Shown in pieces: positions 19,866 through 28,483 of a DNA stretch of 64,000 nt. The first letter of the stretch is position 1; every line of letters starts with the position of its first letter. The stretch lies in contig NZ_CP121662.1 of the NCBI RefSeq assembly GCF_029714285.1, positions 930,001 through 994,000 of the forward strand, read 5' to 3'. The notes beneath the pieces were generated by a model. The model made no database searches. It was not told where the DNA came from and saw nothing but the letters and a program-made list of their open reading frames with translations. The position numbers and the translations under genes were made by a program. Source of the DNA: Rhizobium sp. CB3090 (GTDB lineage: Bacteria; Pseudomonadota; Alphaproteobacteria; Rhizobiales; Rhizobiaceae).

Positions 19866-21446
19866 ATGGTTTTGAGACTTCATGATTTTCCGGCTCTTTT
19901 GACGATTGCCTGCTTCGCTTTTTCCTGTGTCGTCATTTTCCTGACCGACCCCTTTGCGATGCCTGCCGCCGTCAACAAGCAAAATCATACAAAGAGAAGT
20001 CTGAAGCGCCTGGCCTTCGAGTGGGCGGCAAGAATTCCCGTCATCGCTCTCGTCTATGCGTTTTTCTTCGCGATCTCCTGGCGTCCGATCTACGGTGCGC
20101 AGGGCGCGATCAGTTTTTTCGTCATCTTCACCGGAATATCGCGTGCAAAATTCGAGTTCATCCGCGAGCCTCTGGTTTTCTCCGACATCGCCCTGGTGGT
20201 CGACGTTTTCAAATACAAAGAGATTTTCTACGCGACGTCTCTGAACATCGTCTTCTGGGTCATCGCGCTTTCCTATGTGTTCGGCGTCAGCGCCCTCTAT
20301 ATGTATTTCGAACCGCCGATCCTGCCCGACCACCACGGCTTCCTCTGGATCCTCGTGATGTTGGCGGTGGCCTTCGGCCCCTGGCTCGCCTTGTTCAGCA
20401 GGGTCGTCAGCGGGCCCGTCTGCCGTTTCACGCAGAACGTCCTCGGCAAGATCGACGTCAAGAAGGATACGGTCAGGTTTGGCACCTTCGAATCCGTCGT
20501 TTTTCATTTCGTCATTTGGGTGGGCGTCAGGCGCGAGGCCATTGTCACGCAGTTATCGGAACGGTTCATCTCCGCCCTTCATGATCTATGGGAACATGGC
20601 GACGAGCCGTTGATCGTCATATGGCAATCCGAATCCTTCATCGATCTCCGGCATTTCGGCGCGGAAAATATCAAGCTGCCCAATCTGGACCGGCTACGGG
20701 ATCAGGCAGCGCAATGGGGCCGCATGACAAGCGTCTTCGAAGGCGGCTATACGCTGCGCACCGAATTTGCGGTGCTGAGCGGGTTGTTGCCTGAAAACGT
20801 CCATATCGACGCGAGCTACCCCTATCTGCGCGCCAGCCACTACAAGGATGTCGTCTGGCCGCAACGGCTGCGGAAGGCGGGTTGGAAGACACAATTCATC
20901 CACCCCTACGACAAGACTTTTTTCCTGCGCCACAGGGCCATGCCGCAGCTTGGTTTCGACCGCATGATGATGCTGGACGAGTTCGACCACCGGCCCGAAC
21001 GCGATGGCCCCTATGTCAGCGACCTGTCGCTGACGAAAAGCGTTATTCGAGCCATCGACGAGGACGGCGCCGGCAAAAACTTCGTCTTCGTCGCTTCCAT
21101 GGCGAATCATGGGCCTTGGGAGCCGGGCCGCTGCGGCGACCTGACGAATCCGGTGGATATCTATAGCGAGCTGCTGATGCGCGCGGACCATGCGCTGGGC
21201 AATCTCGCGCATCATCTGGATCGGCTCGATCGCCCTGTGTGGCTTTTGTTCTATGGCGATCACGCGCCGCTGTTGAAGGCCTTTGCCGATCCCTTTCCGG
21301 ATCCGCGCACGGACTACATCATCGTTCCGCTCGGCCGTGCGCGGTCACACTCGCAAAAGCCATTGCCGCCGCAGAAAGAAGCGCCCTGGAATCTCATCGG
21401 CACGCTGCTGCGTTATGCCGGCCTCAGCACCGAGGTTCCGGAGTGA
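19866..21446 (+). CDS. rkpI: Membrane sulfatase/LTA-synthase-like protein RkpI
   Basis: The product (526 residues from this ATG) has about five N-terminal membrane segments (roughly residues 8-30, 58-76, 84-100, 120-148 and 158-180), followed by an extracytoplasmic alkaline-phosphatase-superfamily domain. The domain shows WQSESF, the nucleophile Thr region GGYTLRTEF, and FYGDHAPLL as a metal-binding Asp-His. This is the layout of lipoteichoic acid synthase and phosphoethanolamine transferases, so a phospho-group transfer onto an envelope lipid or glycan is likely. I prefer the ATG at 19866 with a nearby GGA; a TTG at 19857 is the alternative. It is placed in the rkp cluster by order. Confidence 0.82.
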   Translation: MVLRLHDFPALLTIACFAFSCVVIFLTDPFAMPAAVNKQNHTKRSLKRLAFEWAARIPVIALVYAFFFAISWRPIYGAQGAISFFVIFTGISRAKFEFIREPLVFSDIALVVDVFKYKEIFYATSLNIVFWVIALSYVFGVSALYMYFEPPILPDHHGFLWILVMLAVAFGPWLALFSRVVSGPVCRFTQNVLGKIDVKKDTVRFGTFESVVFHFVIWVGVRREAIVTQLSERFISALHDLWEHGDEPLIVIWQSESFIDLRHFGAENIKLPNLDRLRDQAAQWGRMTSVFEGGYTLRTEFAVLSGLLPENVHIDASYPYLRASHYKDVVWPQRLRKAGWKTQFIHPYDKTFFLRHRAMPQLGFDRMMMLDEFDHRPERDGPYVSDLSLTKSVIRAIDEDGAGKNFVFVASMANHGPWEPGRCGDLTNPVDIYSELLMRADHALGNLAHHLDRLDRPVWLLFYGDHAPLLKAFADPFPDPRTDYIIVPLGRARSHSQKPLPPQKEAPWNLIGTLLRYAGLSTEVPE

Positions 21447-22744
21447 CGGCTGACGGGCAAAGAGATGCGGGGGCTTCTCAGCGCGTCTTTCTGTTCTTGC
21501 AGGGACCGTCCTCGCCGCTTTTTTCCGAAATCGCCAGGGCGCTGGAAGCCGCGGGCCATCGCTGTATTCGCATCAACCTGAACCCCGGCGATTGGATATT
21601 CTGGCGTCGTCGCGGAGCCTTCAATTATCGCGGCGGCTTTGCCGGCTGGCGCAGCTACGTTCGCCGCCGAATCGAGGCAGACAAGATCACGGACGTGATT
21701 CTTCTCGGAGAAGAGCGCCCGTATCATCAGGTCGCCATCGAAGAGGCGAGGCGGCGCTCCGCCAGCATCAACGTTGTCGAGATGGGATATCTGCGGCCGG
21801 ATTGGGTGACGCTAGAGCGTGACGGAATGTCGTCCAATTCCCGTTTTCCTGTCGATCCGCTCTACATTGTCCAGGCTGCGGCGAGCCTTCCCGAGCCGGA
21901 TTGGACCCGCCGGTTCAGTCATAGTTTTCTGGCGGAGGCGGCATACGACCTTCTCTATAATCTCCCCAACGCTTTCCTGTGGTTTCTCCATCCCGGCTAT
22001 CGGCGTCATGCGCTCTATCATCCGCTGGTGGAATATGCGGGCTGGCTTTGTCGGCTGCCGTCGAGCGGCAGGCGCGCGCGGGAGGCAGAGGCTACGATCG
22101 AACGCTTGATCGCCGACGAAACGCGATTCTTCGTCTATCCCCTGCAGCTACAGACGGATTATCAACTGCGCTCGCACTCGCCATTTCATCGGCAGCAGGA
22201 TGCCATCAGGCAGATCATGCGGTCGTTCGCCGCGCACGCAGCGCCGGATACGAATTTGGTGATAAAGCTCCATCCGCTCGACAATGGGCTTGTCGATTGG
22301 AGAGGCTATATCCACGGCATGGGCGCAAAGCTCGCCTTGTCTTCTCGCATCCATTTCATCGACGGCGGCAACCTCGAAAGACTGATCTCGGCAAGCCAGG
22401 GCATGGTGACGGTCAATTCCACCGCCGCGCTTTCCGCCCTTCAAGCTGAGAGGCCGGTAAAAGCGCTTGGAGCGGCTATCTACGATATCGACGGTCTGAC
22501 CGATCAAAAGCCGCTGGACTTGTTCTGGGGCAATCCAGGCAGGCCGCTAATCGGCGTTCGCAATGCATTTCTGAAACTGCTTGCCGCATCGATACAGGTG
22601 CGCGGGAATTTCTACTCTCGTGTCGGCGCACGGGCGGCATCGGATGCGATCGTCGAGCGCCTTCTGTCGCGGAGCATCAACCTGCCGGCCGCCTTTATCG
22701 ATCCGCCGCCTCGGCAAAGGCCGACAAAGATCAATATTCCCTGA
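21443..22744 (+). CDS. rkpJ: Capsular polysaccharide export/Kdo-transferase-like protein RkpJ (KpsS family)
   Basis: The 433-residue product starts near FLFLQGPSSPLF and has RINLNPGDW, both typical of the KpsS N-terminus, plus a C-terminal KLHPLDNG and VTVNSTAALSALQ, which match the KpsS/KpsC sugar-binding region. KpsS-type enzymes add the first Kdo residues to the lipid anchor of group 2 capsules at the inner face of the cytoplasmic membrane. I start it at the GTG at 21443, which overlaps the rkpI TGA (GTGA) and is preceded by GAGG; the frame continues upstream inside rkpI but that part is not family-like. It closes the rkp cluster. Confidence 0.85.
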   Translation: MTADGQRDAGASQRVFLFLQGPSSPLFSEIARALEAAGHRCIRINLNPGDWIFWRRRGAFNYRGGFAGWRSYVRRRIEADKITDVILLGEERPYHQVAIEEARRRSASINVVEMGYLRPDWVTLERDGMSSNSRFPVDPLYIVQAAASLPEPDWTRRFSHSFLAEAAYDLLYNLPNAFLWFLHPGYRRHALYHPLVEYAGWLCRLPSSGRRAREAEATIERLIADETRFFVYPLQLQTDYQLRSHSPFHRQQDAIRQIMRSFAAHAAPDTNLVIKLHPLDNGLVDWRGYIHGMGAKLALSSRIHFIDGGNLERLISASQGMVTVNSTAALSALQAERPVKALGAAIYDIDGLTDQKPLDLFWGNPGRPLIGVRNAFLKLLAASIQVRGNFYSRVGARAASDAIVERLLSRSINLPAAFIDPPPRQRPTKINIP

Positions 22745-22948
22745 TCGCTCAGTCGATCGCCTAACAAGCAGTTTTGATCACACTCGGAAAGCCAGTGTTC
22801 ATCTTCCGCTAAACATAAGAGTGACCTTTTGGATCATTGATCCTGAAATTGACATATCGTCCACGTATGGGAGATTCGCGTTGAACCCAATGCATCGATT
22901 CGGCGTTGGGACAGAGGGCGAATAAGCGGTTTGCAGGGAGCAAACGCC

Positions 22949-23062
22949 ATGAATGGCAGCAAGATGGAACGCTTTATGCTGAAGGAGCTGCTCGCGATCA
23001 TCGCAGCCCTTGTGCTTGTTTCAGCGGTACTTCTGACGATCGTGATTACGGGGAATTATTAA
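22949..23062 (+). CDS. Small single-span membrane peptide, 37 residues
   Basis: The 37-codon frame starts with ATG after a good Shine-Dalgarno (AGGGAG, nine bases upstream). The peptide has a short charged N-terminus (KMERFMLKE), one hydrophobic segment of about 20 residues (15-34) and ends GNY. A TTGACA at 22849-22854 could be the -35 of its promoter. It lies between rkpJ and the tRNA-Val gene with no other gene near. Function is unknown; it was accepted because ribosome site, promoter-like element and a clean membrane segment coincide. Confidence 0.5.
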   Translation: MNGSKMERFMLKELLAIIAALVLVSAVLLTIVITGNY

Positions 23063-23153
23063 GCGGAACGCTGAATAGCGCATCCGCATCGTTCGATCCG
23101 CAAAAAGCGCTACCAAACCGCTATCTCAGTCAATCAACTATATCTTTGGAAAA

Positions 23154-23229
23154 TGGTGGGCGATGAGAGACTCGAACTCCCGACATCCTCGGTGTAAACG
23201 AGGCGCTCTACCAACTGAGCTAATCGCCC
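23154..23229 (-). tRNA. tRNA-Val (anticodon TAC)
   Basis: On the minus strand a 76-nt cloverleaf begins GGGCGAT and ends ATCGCCC-A-CCA with encoded CCA. The anticodon stem CCTCG/CGAGG encloses loop TTTACAC, giving anticodon TAC. The T arm contains GTTCGAGTC. Confidence 0.98.
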
Positions 23230-23272
23230 TTCATGCTAGCGGGTCATTGCCCCGCCGCGTTCGGTGGCCGTG

Positions 23273-23301
23273 ATCTATGCGGAACGACGAAAAACCGCAA
23301 G
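23273..23301 (-). promoter_or_regulatory. Candidate promoter of tRNA-Val
   Basis: Read on the minus strand: CTTGCG (23301-23296), a 17-base spacer and ATAGAT (23278-23273). This approximates the rhizobial housekeeping consensus CTTGAC-N17-CTATAT and lies about 44 bases before the tRNA. Confidence 0.55.
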
Positions 23302-23524
23302 AGTGTTTGTGAAGATTTTTTGATTTTTTTGATGCCACGGCATGGCTGGCGGATATCGAGATCATACGGCTGCGGCCAAAGCTGGCTTGGACAGCGCGGC
23401 TTATGAGCTGTCTTTGAAATGCGCGGAGCGCGAACCTGCCATGCCAAATCGGCGGAGCGGAAACGTGCCGGCGGCCGTCGCGAAAACAATTCGTGCTCTG
23501 TCATGGATTTGTATTTAAACCTGC

Positions 23525-23553
23525 TTGACACCCAAACGCGAACCCCGTAGTTA
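23525..23553 (+). promoter_or_regulatory. Candidate promoter of the tRNA-Asp pair
   Basis: TTGACA (23525-23530), a 17-base spacer and TAGTTA (23548-23553). The perfect -35 box and the spacing support it; the first tRNA begins 66 bases later. Confidence 0.6.
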
Positions 23554-23619
23554 GCCGCTCATCGAACGGCGAGGCCGCTTTGATGGGTGCGAAAGCATCC
23601 GGTATGCTTGAAATGAAGT

Positions 23620-23696
23620 GCGGGTGTAGCTCAGTCGGTTAGAGTGCCGGCCTGTCACGCCGGAGGTCGCGGGTTCGAGCCCCGTCACTCGCGCCA
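23620..23696 (+). tRNA. tRNA-Asp (anticodon GTC), copy 1
   Basis: A 77-nt cloverleaf starts GCGGGTG and ends with encoded CCA. Anticodon stem CCGGC/GCCGG encloses CTGTCAC, anticodon GTC. It is identical to copy 2, 50 bases downstream. Confidence 0.98.
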
Positions 23697-23746
23697 TTTC
23701 AAAGCACAATCGCCGGATTTCGCACGACCGAGAGGTCAAACGATGC

Positions 23747-23823
23747 GCGGGTGTAGCTCAGTCGGTTAGAGTGCCGGCCTGTCACGCCGGAGGTCGCGGG
23801 TTCGAGCCCCGTCACTCGCGCCA
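23747..23823 (+). tRNA. tRNA-Asp (anticodon GTC), copy 2
   Basis: This is a second 77-nt gene identical to the first, with encoded CCA. The two are probably cotranscribed from the promoter at 23525. The 50-base spacer differs from the sequence flanking copy 1, so the duplication covers the tRNA but little beyond it. Confidence 0.98.
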
Positions 23824-24083
23824 TTTGTTTCAAGTCATTACAATCAATCATCAATTTGCTGCGACTGCGAAAAAGCCGTTTTGCATTTGCGCGGATTTGT
23901 CGCGATATCGTTACAGCCTGTTGATCAGTCCGGTTCGGTGGTGCTTGAAACGACATATTCAAAAGGCTTGCGCCCGCGCTCCGGCTGCGCTAACCACGGC
24001 TCTGTTGCAACGCTCTTTCGCTTGGCTTGGGCATTTGCTCAGAGGCGCCACCCCGGCGCACATGGCAAGCAGGGATGGACATG

Positions 24084-24449
24084 ATGACTGGACTGCTCAG
24101 TTCCTATATTCCGATAGCTATTTTCATTGGTATTGCCGTGGTGATCGGCCTGGCGTTGTTGATCACGCCGTTTGCCGTCGCCTTCAAGGCGCCTGATTCG
24201 GAAAAGCTGTCGGCCTACGAGTGCGGCTTCAACGCATTCGACGACGCCCGCATGAAGTTCGACATCCGCTTCTATCTCGTGTCGATTCTCTTCATCATCT
24301 TTGACCTGGAAGTCGCCTTCCTTTTCCCCTGGGCCGTATCCTTCGGTGCGATCGGCTGGTTCGGGTTCTGGTCGATGATGGTGTTCCTGGCGGTGCTGAC
24401 CATCGGCTTTATTTATGAATGGAAGAAGGGGGCGCTCGAATGGGAGTAG
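24084..24449 (+). CDS. nuoA: NADH-quinone oxidoreductase subunit A
   Basis: The 121-residue membrane subunit of complex I has three membrane spans and the conserved [20 protein letters not shown] loop at the quinone-site junction. I chose ATG 24084 (MTGLLSSY) because it gives the usual alphaproteobacterial length and lies eight bases after AGGGA; ATG 24081 or 24075 would add one or three residues. It opens the nuo operon after a 260-base region downstream of the tRNA-Asp genes. Its last ten bases overlap nuoB. Confidence 0.95.
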   Translation: MTGLLSSYIPIAIFIGIAVVIGLALLITPFAVAFKAPDSEKLSAYECGFNAFDDARMKFDIRFYLVSILFIIFDLEVAFLFPWAVSFGAIGWFGFWSMMVFLAVLTIGFIYEWKKGALEWE

Positions 24450-25018
24450 CTCAAGGCAACATGCTCGTCGCGCCGCAGCCGAAGGGGATCATCGATCCCG
24501 CAACCGGCAAGCCTGTCGGCAGCAACGATCCGTTCTTCGGCGAGATCAACAATGAACTCGCCGACAAGGGTTTTCTGGTCACCTCGACCGACGAGCTGAT
24601 CAACTGGGCCCGTACCGGCTCGCTGATGTGGATGACCTTCGGTCTTGCCTGCTGCGCTGTCGAGATGATGCAGGTTTCCATGCCGCGTTACGACGTCGAG
24701 CGCTTCGGCTTCGCGCCGCGCGCCTCGCCGCGCCAGTCCGACGTCATGATCGTCGCCGGCACGCTGACCAACAAGATGGCTCCGGCTCTGCGCAAGGTCT
24801 ACGACCAGATGCCGGAACCGCGCTACGTCATCTCGATGGGCTCCTGCGCCAATGGCGGCGGCTACTATCACTATTCCTATTCGGTCGTGCGCGGCTGCGA
24901 CCGCATCGTGCCGATCGACATCTATATACCGGGCTGTCCTCCCACGGCTGAGGCGCTGCTCTACGGCGTGCTTCTGCTGCAGAAGAAAATCCGGCGCACC
25001 GGCACGATCGAACGGTAA
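24440..25018 (+). CDS. nuoB: NADH-quinone oxidoreductase subunit B
   Basis: The 192-residue peripheral-arm subunit binds the terminal 4Fe-4S cluster N2, which passes electrons to quinone. The ligand region is visible as [10 protein letters not shown] (adjacent Cys pair), [10 protein letters not shown] and [13 protein letters not shown]. The start ATG at 24440 lies inside nuoA and is preceded by the purine-rich GAAGAAGGGGG, so translation is coupled. Confidence 0.97.
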   Translation: MGVAQGNMLVAPQPKGIIDPATGKPVGSNDPFFGEINNELADKGFLVTSTDELINWARTGSLMWMTFGLACCAVEMMQVSMPRYDVERFGFAPRASPRQSDVMIVAGTLTNKMAPALRKVYDQMPEPRYVISMGSCANGGGYYHYSYSVVRGCDRIVPIDIYIPGCPPTAEALLYGVLLLQKKIRRTGTIER

Positions 25019-25036
25019 GGCAGGGGACAAGGCAAT

Positions 25037-25639
25037 ATGAGTGAAGCCCTGAACGAGCTCGCCACCTATCTCACGGAAGTTCGCGGTGCTCTGATTTCGT
25101 CGTTCGAGATCAAGTACGGCGAGCTGAACGTGACGACATCTGCCGCAAACATCGTCGCGCTGCTGACGTTCCTGCGTGACGATGCCAAATGCGGCTTCGT
25201 CAACTTGACGGACATTTGTGGCGTCGACTGGCCGCAGCGTCCCGATCGTTTCGACGTCGTCTACCATCTGCTGTCGCCGAAGAAGAACCTGCGCATCCGC
25301 ATCAAGGTTCCGGTTGCGGAAGACCAGCCGGTTCCGTCGGCCTGCAGCGTCTATCCCGGCGCCGATTGGTTCGAGCGCGAGACCTGGGACATGTACGGTG
25401 TTCTCTTCACCGGCCACCCGGATCTCCGCCGCTTGCTGACCGACTACGGCTTCGAAGGTCATCCGCTGCGCAAGGATTTCCCGACGACCGGTTTCGTCGA
25501 AGTTCGTTATGACGACGCCGCCAAGCGTGTCGTCTATGAACCCGTCGATCTGAGGCAGGAATTCCGTAATTTCGACTTCTTGTCCCCTTGGGAGGGCACA
25601 GATTATGTGCTGCCGGGTGACGAGAAGGCGAAACAGTAA
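25037..25639 (+). CDS. nuoC: NADH-quinone oxidoreductase subunit C
   Basis: The 200-residue 30-kDa subunit of the connecting module has the family signature [10 protein letters not shown] followed by [23 protein letters not shown]. Here nuoC is separate from nuoD, as usual in alphaproteobacteria (fused in E. coli). Its stop is followed not by nuoD but by about 480 bases holding the inverted-repeat element and a dead gene. Confidence 0.97.
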   Translation: MSEALNELATYLTEVRGALISSFEIKYGELNVTTSAANIVALLTFLRDDAKCGFVNLTDICGVDWPQRPDRFDVVYHLLSPKKNLRIRIKVPVAEDQPVPSACSVYPGADWFERETWDMYGVLFTGHPDLRRLLTDYGFEGHPLRKDFPTTGFVEVRYDDAAKRVVYEPVDLRQEFRNFDFLSPWEGTDYVLPGDEKAKQ

Positions 25640-25644
25640 GCTCA

Positions 25645-26103
25645 GGCAGTAGGCAGTAGCCAATAGGCAATAGGAGAACGGCAAACGGCGATTAATTCCT
25701 ACTAGGACCTTACTGTATGGCAGCGCGCCATGGACCTTGCAGTTGAATGTTACGCTCTTACTAAGGAATTTCCGAAGGAAGAGATTTACGGCTTGGTTTC
25801 GCAGATACGGCGCTCATCTGTGTCTGTCGCAGCAAACATTGCAGAAGGTTATGGGCGAGAAGCTACAGGGGCTACGTTCATCACCTGAAGATCGCACAAG
25901 GGTCGCTGAAGGAATTGGAAACGCATCTTATACTTTCAACACGAGTAGAGATCGTCGCTGGAACGAGTCAAGGCGGCGATGTCCTTGGGTGATGAAATCG
26001 GAAAGATGCTGCGATCGCTTATCCGCCGGTTGCAGGACGAACGACATGAATATGAAAGCTAACGGTTACACTATTGCCTATTGCCTACTGGCTAATGCCT
26101 GCA
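25645..26103. repeat. Inverted-repeat-bounded insertion between nuoC and nuoD
   Basis: The left end (25645-25674) has tandem AGGCAGTAG / CCAATAGGCAATAGG units. The right end (26071-26103) has CTATTGCCTATTGCC followed by TACTGGCTAATGCCTGC. Each is an imperfect reverse complement of the other, sharing GGCAATAG and a longer region with a few mismatches. In the nuo mRNA they could pair into a long stem enclosing the dead four-helix-bundle gene. Similar repeats accompany many S23-type four-helix-bundle genes. The ends are approximate. Confidence 0.65.
25691..26062 (+). pseudogene. Decayed four-helix-bundle (23S rRNA intervening-sequence type) protein gene
   Basis: Conceptual translation gives family pieces in three frames. 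The first reads INSY-stop-DLTVWQRAMDLAVE and continues EFPKEEIYGLVSQIRRSSVSV then ANIAEGYGREATGA. After a one-base loss near 25873 it continues in another frame as YVHHLKIAQGSLKELETHL. After a second shift near 25970-25978 it ends GDEIGKMLRSLIRRL with stop at 26060-26062. Thus there is an in-frame TAG at 25703-25705 plus two frameshifts, and no start codon in place. The intact family (about 120 residues) is the one encoded in intervening sequences of 23S rRNA and is structurally related to DGR accessory proteins. It is non-functional here. Confidence 0.8.
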
Positions 26104-26122
26104 ATAAGCGGAGCGCATTGCA

Positions 26123-27313
26123 ATGACAGAACACAACGTTCGCAACTTCAACATCAATTTCGGTCCGCAGCACCCGGCCGCGCACGGCGTTTTGCGTCTT
26201 GTCCTTGAATTGGACGGCGAAATTGTGGAACGCGTCGATCCGCATATCGGCCTGCTGCATCGCGGCACGGAAAAGCTGATCGAATCGAAGACCTATCTGC
26301 AGGCCGTTCCTTATTTCGATCGCCTCGATTACGTGGCGCCGATGAACCAGGAACATGCCTTTGCGCTGGCGGTCGAAAAGCTGCTCGGCATCGACATTCC
26401 GATCCGCGGTCAGTTGATCCGCGTGCTCTACTCCGAAATCGGCCGCATCCTTTCGCATCTGCTGAACGTCACGACGCAGGCCATGGACGTCGGCGCGCTG
26501 ACGCCGCCGCTCTGGGGCTTCGAAGAGCGCGAAAAGCTGATGGTGTTTTATGAACGCGCCTCCGGCTCGCGCATGCATGCGGCCTATTTCCGTCCGGGCG
26601 GCGTTCACCAGGACCTGCCGGAAAAGCTGGTGCAGGACATTGGCGACTGGTGCGATCCTTTCCTGAAGGCACTCGACGATATCGACGAACTGCTCACCGG
26701 CAACCGCATCTTCAAGCAGCGCAACGTCGATATCGGCGTTGTGTCGCTGGAAGACTGTTGGGCCTGGGGCTTCTCGGGCGTCATGGTCCGCGGCTCCGGT
26801 GCCGCCTGGGACCTGCGTCGCGCGCAGCCCTATGAGTGCTATTCCGATCTCGAATTCGACATTCCGATCGGCAAGAACGGCGACTGCTACGATCGTTACC
26901 TGATCCGCATGATCGAGATGCGCCAGTCAGTCCGCATCATGAAGCAGTGCGTAAATCGCCTGCTCGGCGATGCCAAGACCGGCCCGGTTTCTTCTCTCGA
27001 CGGTAAGGTCGTGCCGCCGAAGCGTGGTGAGATGAAGCGCTCGATGGAAGCGTTGATCCACCACTTCAAGCTCTATACCGAAGGTTATCACGTGCCGGCC
27101 GGCGAGGTTTATGCCGCCGTCGAAGCGCCGAAGGGCGAGTTCGGCGTCTACCTCGTCTCCGACGGGTCGAACAAGCCGTATCGCTGCAAGATTCGCGCTC
27201 CGGGCTATGCGCATCTGCAGGCCATGGATTTCATGTGCCGCGGCCATCTGCTTGCCGACGTCGCGGCCGTGCTCGGTTCGCTCGACATCGTGTTCGGTGA
27301 GGTGGATCGCTGA
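26123..27313 (+). CDS. nuoD: NADH-quinone oxidoreductase subunit D
   Basis: The 396-residue 49-kDa subunit lines the quinone cavity together with NuoB. It begins [19 protein letters not shown] with the conserved [12 protein letters not shown] motif, has [11 protein letters not shown] and ends DIVFGEVDR, the invariant family C-terminus. The start follows directly after the inverted-repeat insertion, with GCGGAGCG as a weak ribosome site. The TGA overlaps the ATG of the next small gene. Confidence 0.97.
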   Translation: MTEHNVRNFNINFGPQHPAAHGVLRLVLELDGEIVERVDPHIGLLHRGTEKLIESKTYLQAVPYFDRLDYVAPMNQEHAFALAVEKLLGIDIPIRGQLIRVLYSEIGRILSHLLNVTTQAMDVGALTPPLWGFEEREKLMVFYERASGSRMHAAYFRPGGVHQDLPEKLVQDIGDWCDPFLKALDDIDELLTGNRIFKQRNVDIGVVSLEDCWAWGFSGVMVRGSGAAWDLRRAQPYECYSDLEFDIPIGKNGDCYDRYLIRMIEMRQSVRIMKQCVNRLLGDAKTGPVSSLDGKVVPPKRGEMKRSMEALIHHFKLYTEGYHVPAGEVYAAVEAPKGEFGVYLVSDGSNKPYRCKIRAPGYAHLQAMDFMCRGHLLADVAAVLGSLDIVFGEVDR

Positions 27314-27630
27314 TGCAGTTTTGGCCGGTCATCGCTACTGCTCTTCTCGTTGCTTCCGGAGCTTCGGCTCAGCAGGTCGGCAAGGCGCAGGCGTTGCCCA
27401 GCATCTCCGTGCAAGGTTCGAATGCGAAAAGCGCGAATGGTGCAAAGAGCGGAAATACGGCTTCGCAGAGCGCGGTATCGACCATGGGCGATCTCGTGTC
27501 ACGTGGCTATGAAATAAAGGCCGCCGTGCCGAACGGCGGCAAGTTCGTTGTGTTTATGCAGAAAGACCAGTCGGCCTATGCCTGCGAATTTTCGTCTCTG
27601 ACGGATACGCGGTGTGGGTCCTTAAACTGA
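27313..27630 (+). CDS. Small secreted protein encoded inside the nuo operon
   Basis: The 105-residue product has a cleavable signal peptide (hydrophobic core ATALLVAS, predicted cut after ASA before QQ), a Ser/Ala/Asn-rich linker and a compact C-terminal domain (TMGDLVSRGYEIKAAVP, then FVVFMQKDQSAYACEF) with two Cys that could form a disulfide. I do not recognise a named family. Its ATG overlaps the nuoD stop (TGATG) and nuoE follows 15 bases later, so it is cotranscribed and coupled. Being exported, it cannot be a core peripheral-arm subunit. Confidence 0.8.
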   Translation: MQFWPVIATALLVASGASAQQVGKAQALPSISVQGSNAKSANGAKSGNTASQSAVSTMGDLVSRGYEIKAAVPNGGKFVVFMQKDQSAYACEFSSLTDTRCGSLN

Positions 27631-27645
27631 GATAAGGCGTGAAAG

Positions 27646-28473
27646 ATGTCCGTTCGTCGACTAGCCGAAGATCAATTCCAGCCTGCCGCTTTCGCCTTTA
27701 ACCAGGAGAACGCGGCTTGGGCTGAAAAGACGATCAAGAAATATCCCGAGGGCCGTCAGCAATCAGCGATCATCCCGCTGATGATGCGTGCGCAGGAGCA
27801 AGAGGGCTGGGTCACCAAGGCGGCCATCGAAAAGATCGCCGATATGCTCGACATGGCCTATATCCGTGCGCTCGAAGTCGCCACCTTCTACACGCAGTTC
27901 CAACTGCATCCGGTCGGCAGCCGTGCCCATATTCAGGTCTGCGGCACGACGCCTTGCATGTTGCGCGGCGCCGAAGGATTGGTGAAAGTCTGCAAGAGCC
28001 GGATTTCCGACCACGCGCTGGAGCGCAATGCCGAGGGCACGCTTTCCTGGGAAGAGGTCGAATGTCAGGGCGCCTGCGTCAACGCACCGATGGTCGTGAT
28101 CGGCAAGGATACCTATGAGGATCTGACGCCGGAACGTCTCGAAGAGATCATCGATGCATTTGTCGCAGGCAAGGGCAGCGAAGTCCCGACCGGTCCGCAG
28201 ATCGATCGTATTTTCTCGGCACCGGAGGGTGGTTTGACGTCGCTTCTGGATTCGCCGGCGGCGAAGACGAAGAAGAAGGCCAGTGCTAAGGTTGTTGCCG
28301 CCGAAACGGTCGCTCTGCCGCCATCCGAGGCAGCAAGGCCCATCAGCGGCGACGCCGAGACCAATCCGGCGCTGAAGAGCCCGGCCGACGGCAAGAGCGC
28401 GCTGCCCGCCGAGCATCCGAAGGCGGCTCCGGCCAAAAAAGACAATACGGCTGTCGGCGACAAGGCTGAGTAA
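27646..28473 (+). CDS. nuoE: NADH-quinone oxidoreductase subunit E, with C-terminal extension
   Basis: The 275-residue 24-kDa subunit belongs to the NADH-dehydrogenase module and binds the 2Fe-2S cluster N1a. Ligand Cys lie in [11 protein letters not shown] and in [10 protein letters not shown]. The conserved thioredoxin-like core ends near residue 190. The remaining 80 or so residues are low-complexity, rich in Ala, Lys, Pro and Glu, and absent from short NuoE proteins of about 165 residues. Confidence 0.95.
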   Translation: MSVRRLAEDQFQPAAFAFNQENAAWAEKTIKKYPEGRQQSAIIPLMMRAQEQEGWVTKAAIEKIADMLDMAYIRALEVATFYTQFQLHPVGSRAHIQVCGTTPCMLRGAEGLVKVCKSRISDHALERNAEGTLSWEEVECQGACVNAPMVVIGKDTYEDLTPERLEEIIDAFVAGKGSEVPTGPQIDRIFSAPEGGLTSLLDSPAAKTKKKASAKVVAAETVALPPSEAARPISGDAETNPALKSPADGKSALPAEHPKAAPAKKDNTAVGDKAE

Positions 28474-28483
28474 GAGGTAAGGT

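Larger units (their letters stand above)
23230..23619. other. Divergent control region between tRNA-Val and tRNA-Asp genes
   Basis: These 390 bases hold no credible protein gene. They contain two opposed promoter candidates, listed separately, one for each tRNA unit. The rest shows nothing I can identify. Confidence 0.6.

Noticed and set aside
23244..23531. Minus-strand frame of 95 codons between the tRNA genes
   Set aside because: It covers both tRNA promoter candidates and reads as random Arg/Pro/Ser-rich sequence.
25737..26126. 129-codon open frame between nuoC and nuoD
   Set aside because: It is an out-of-frame reading through the decayed four-helix-bundle gene and its right-hand repeat.
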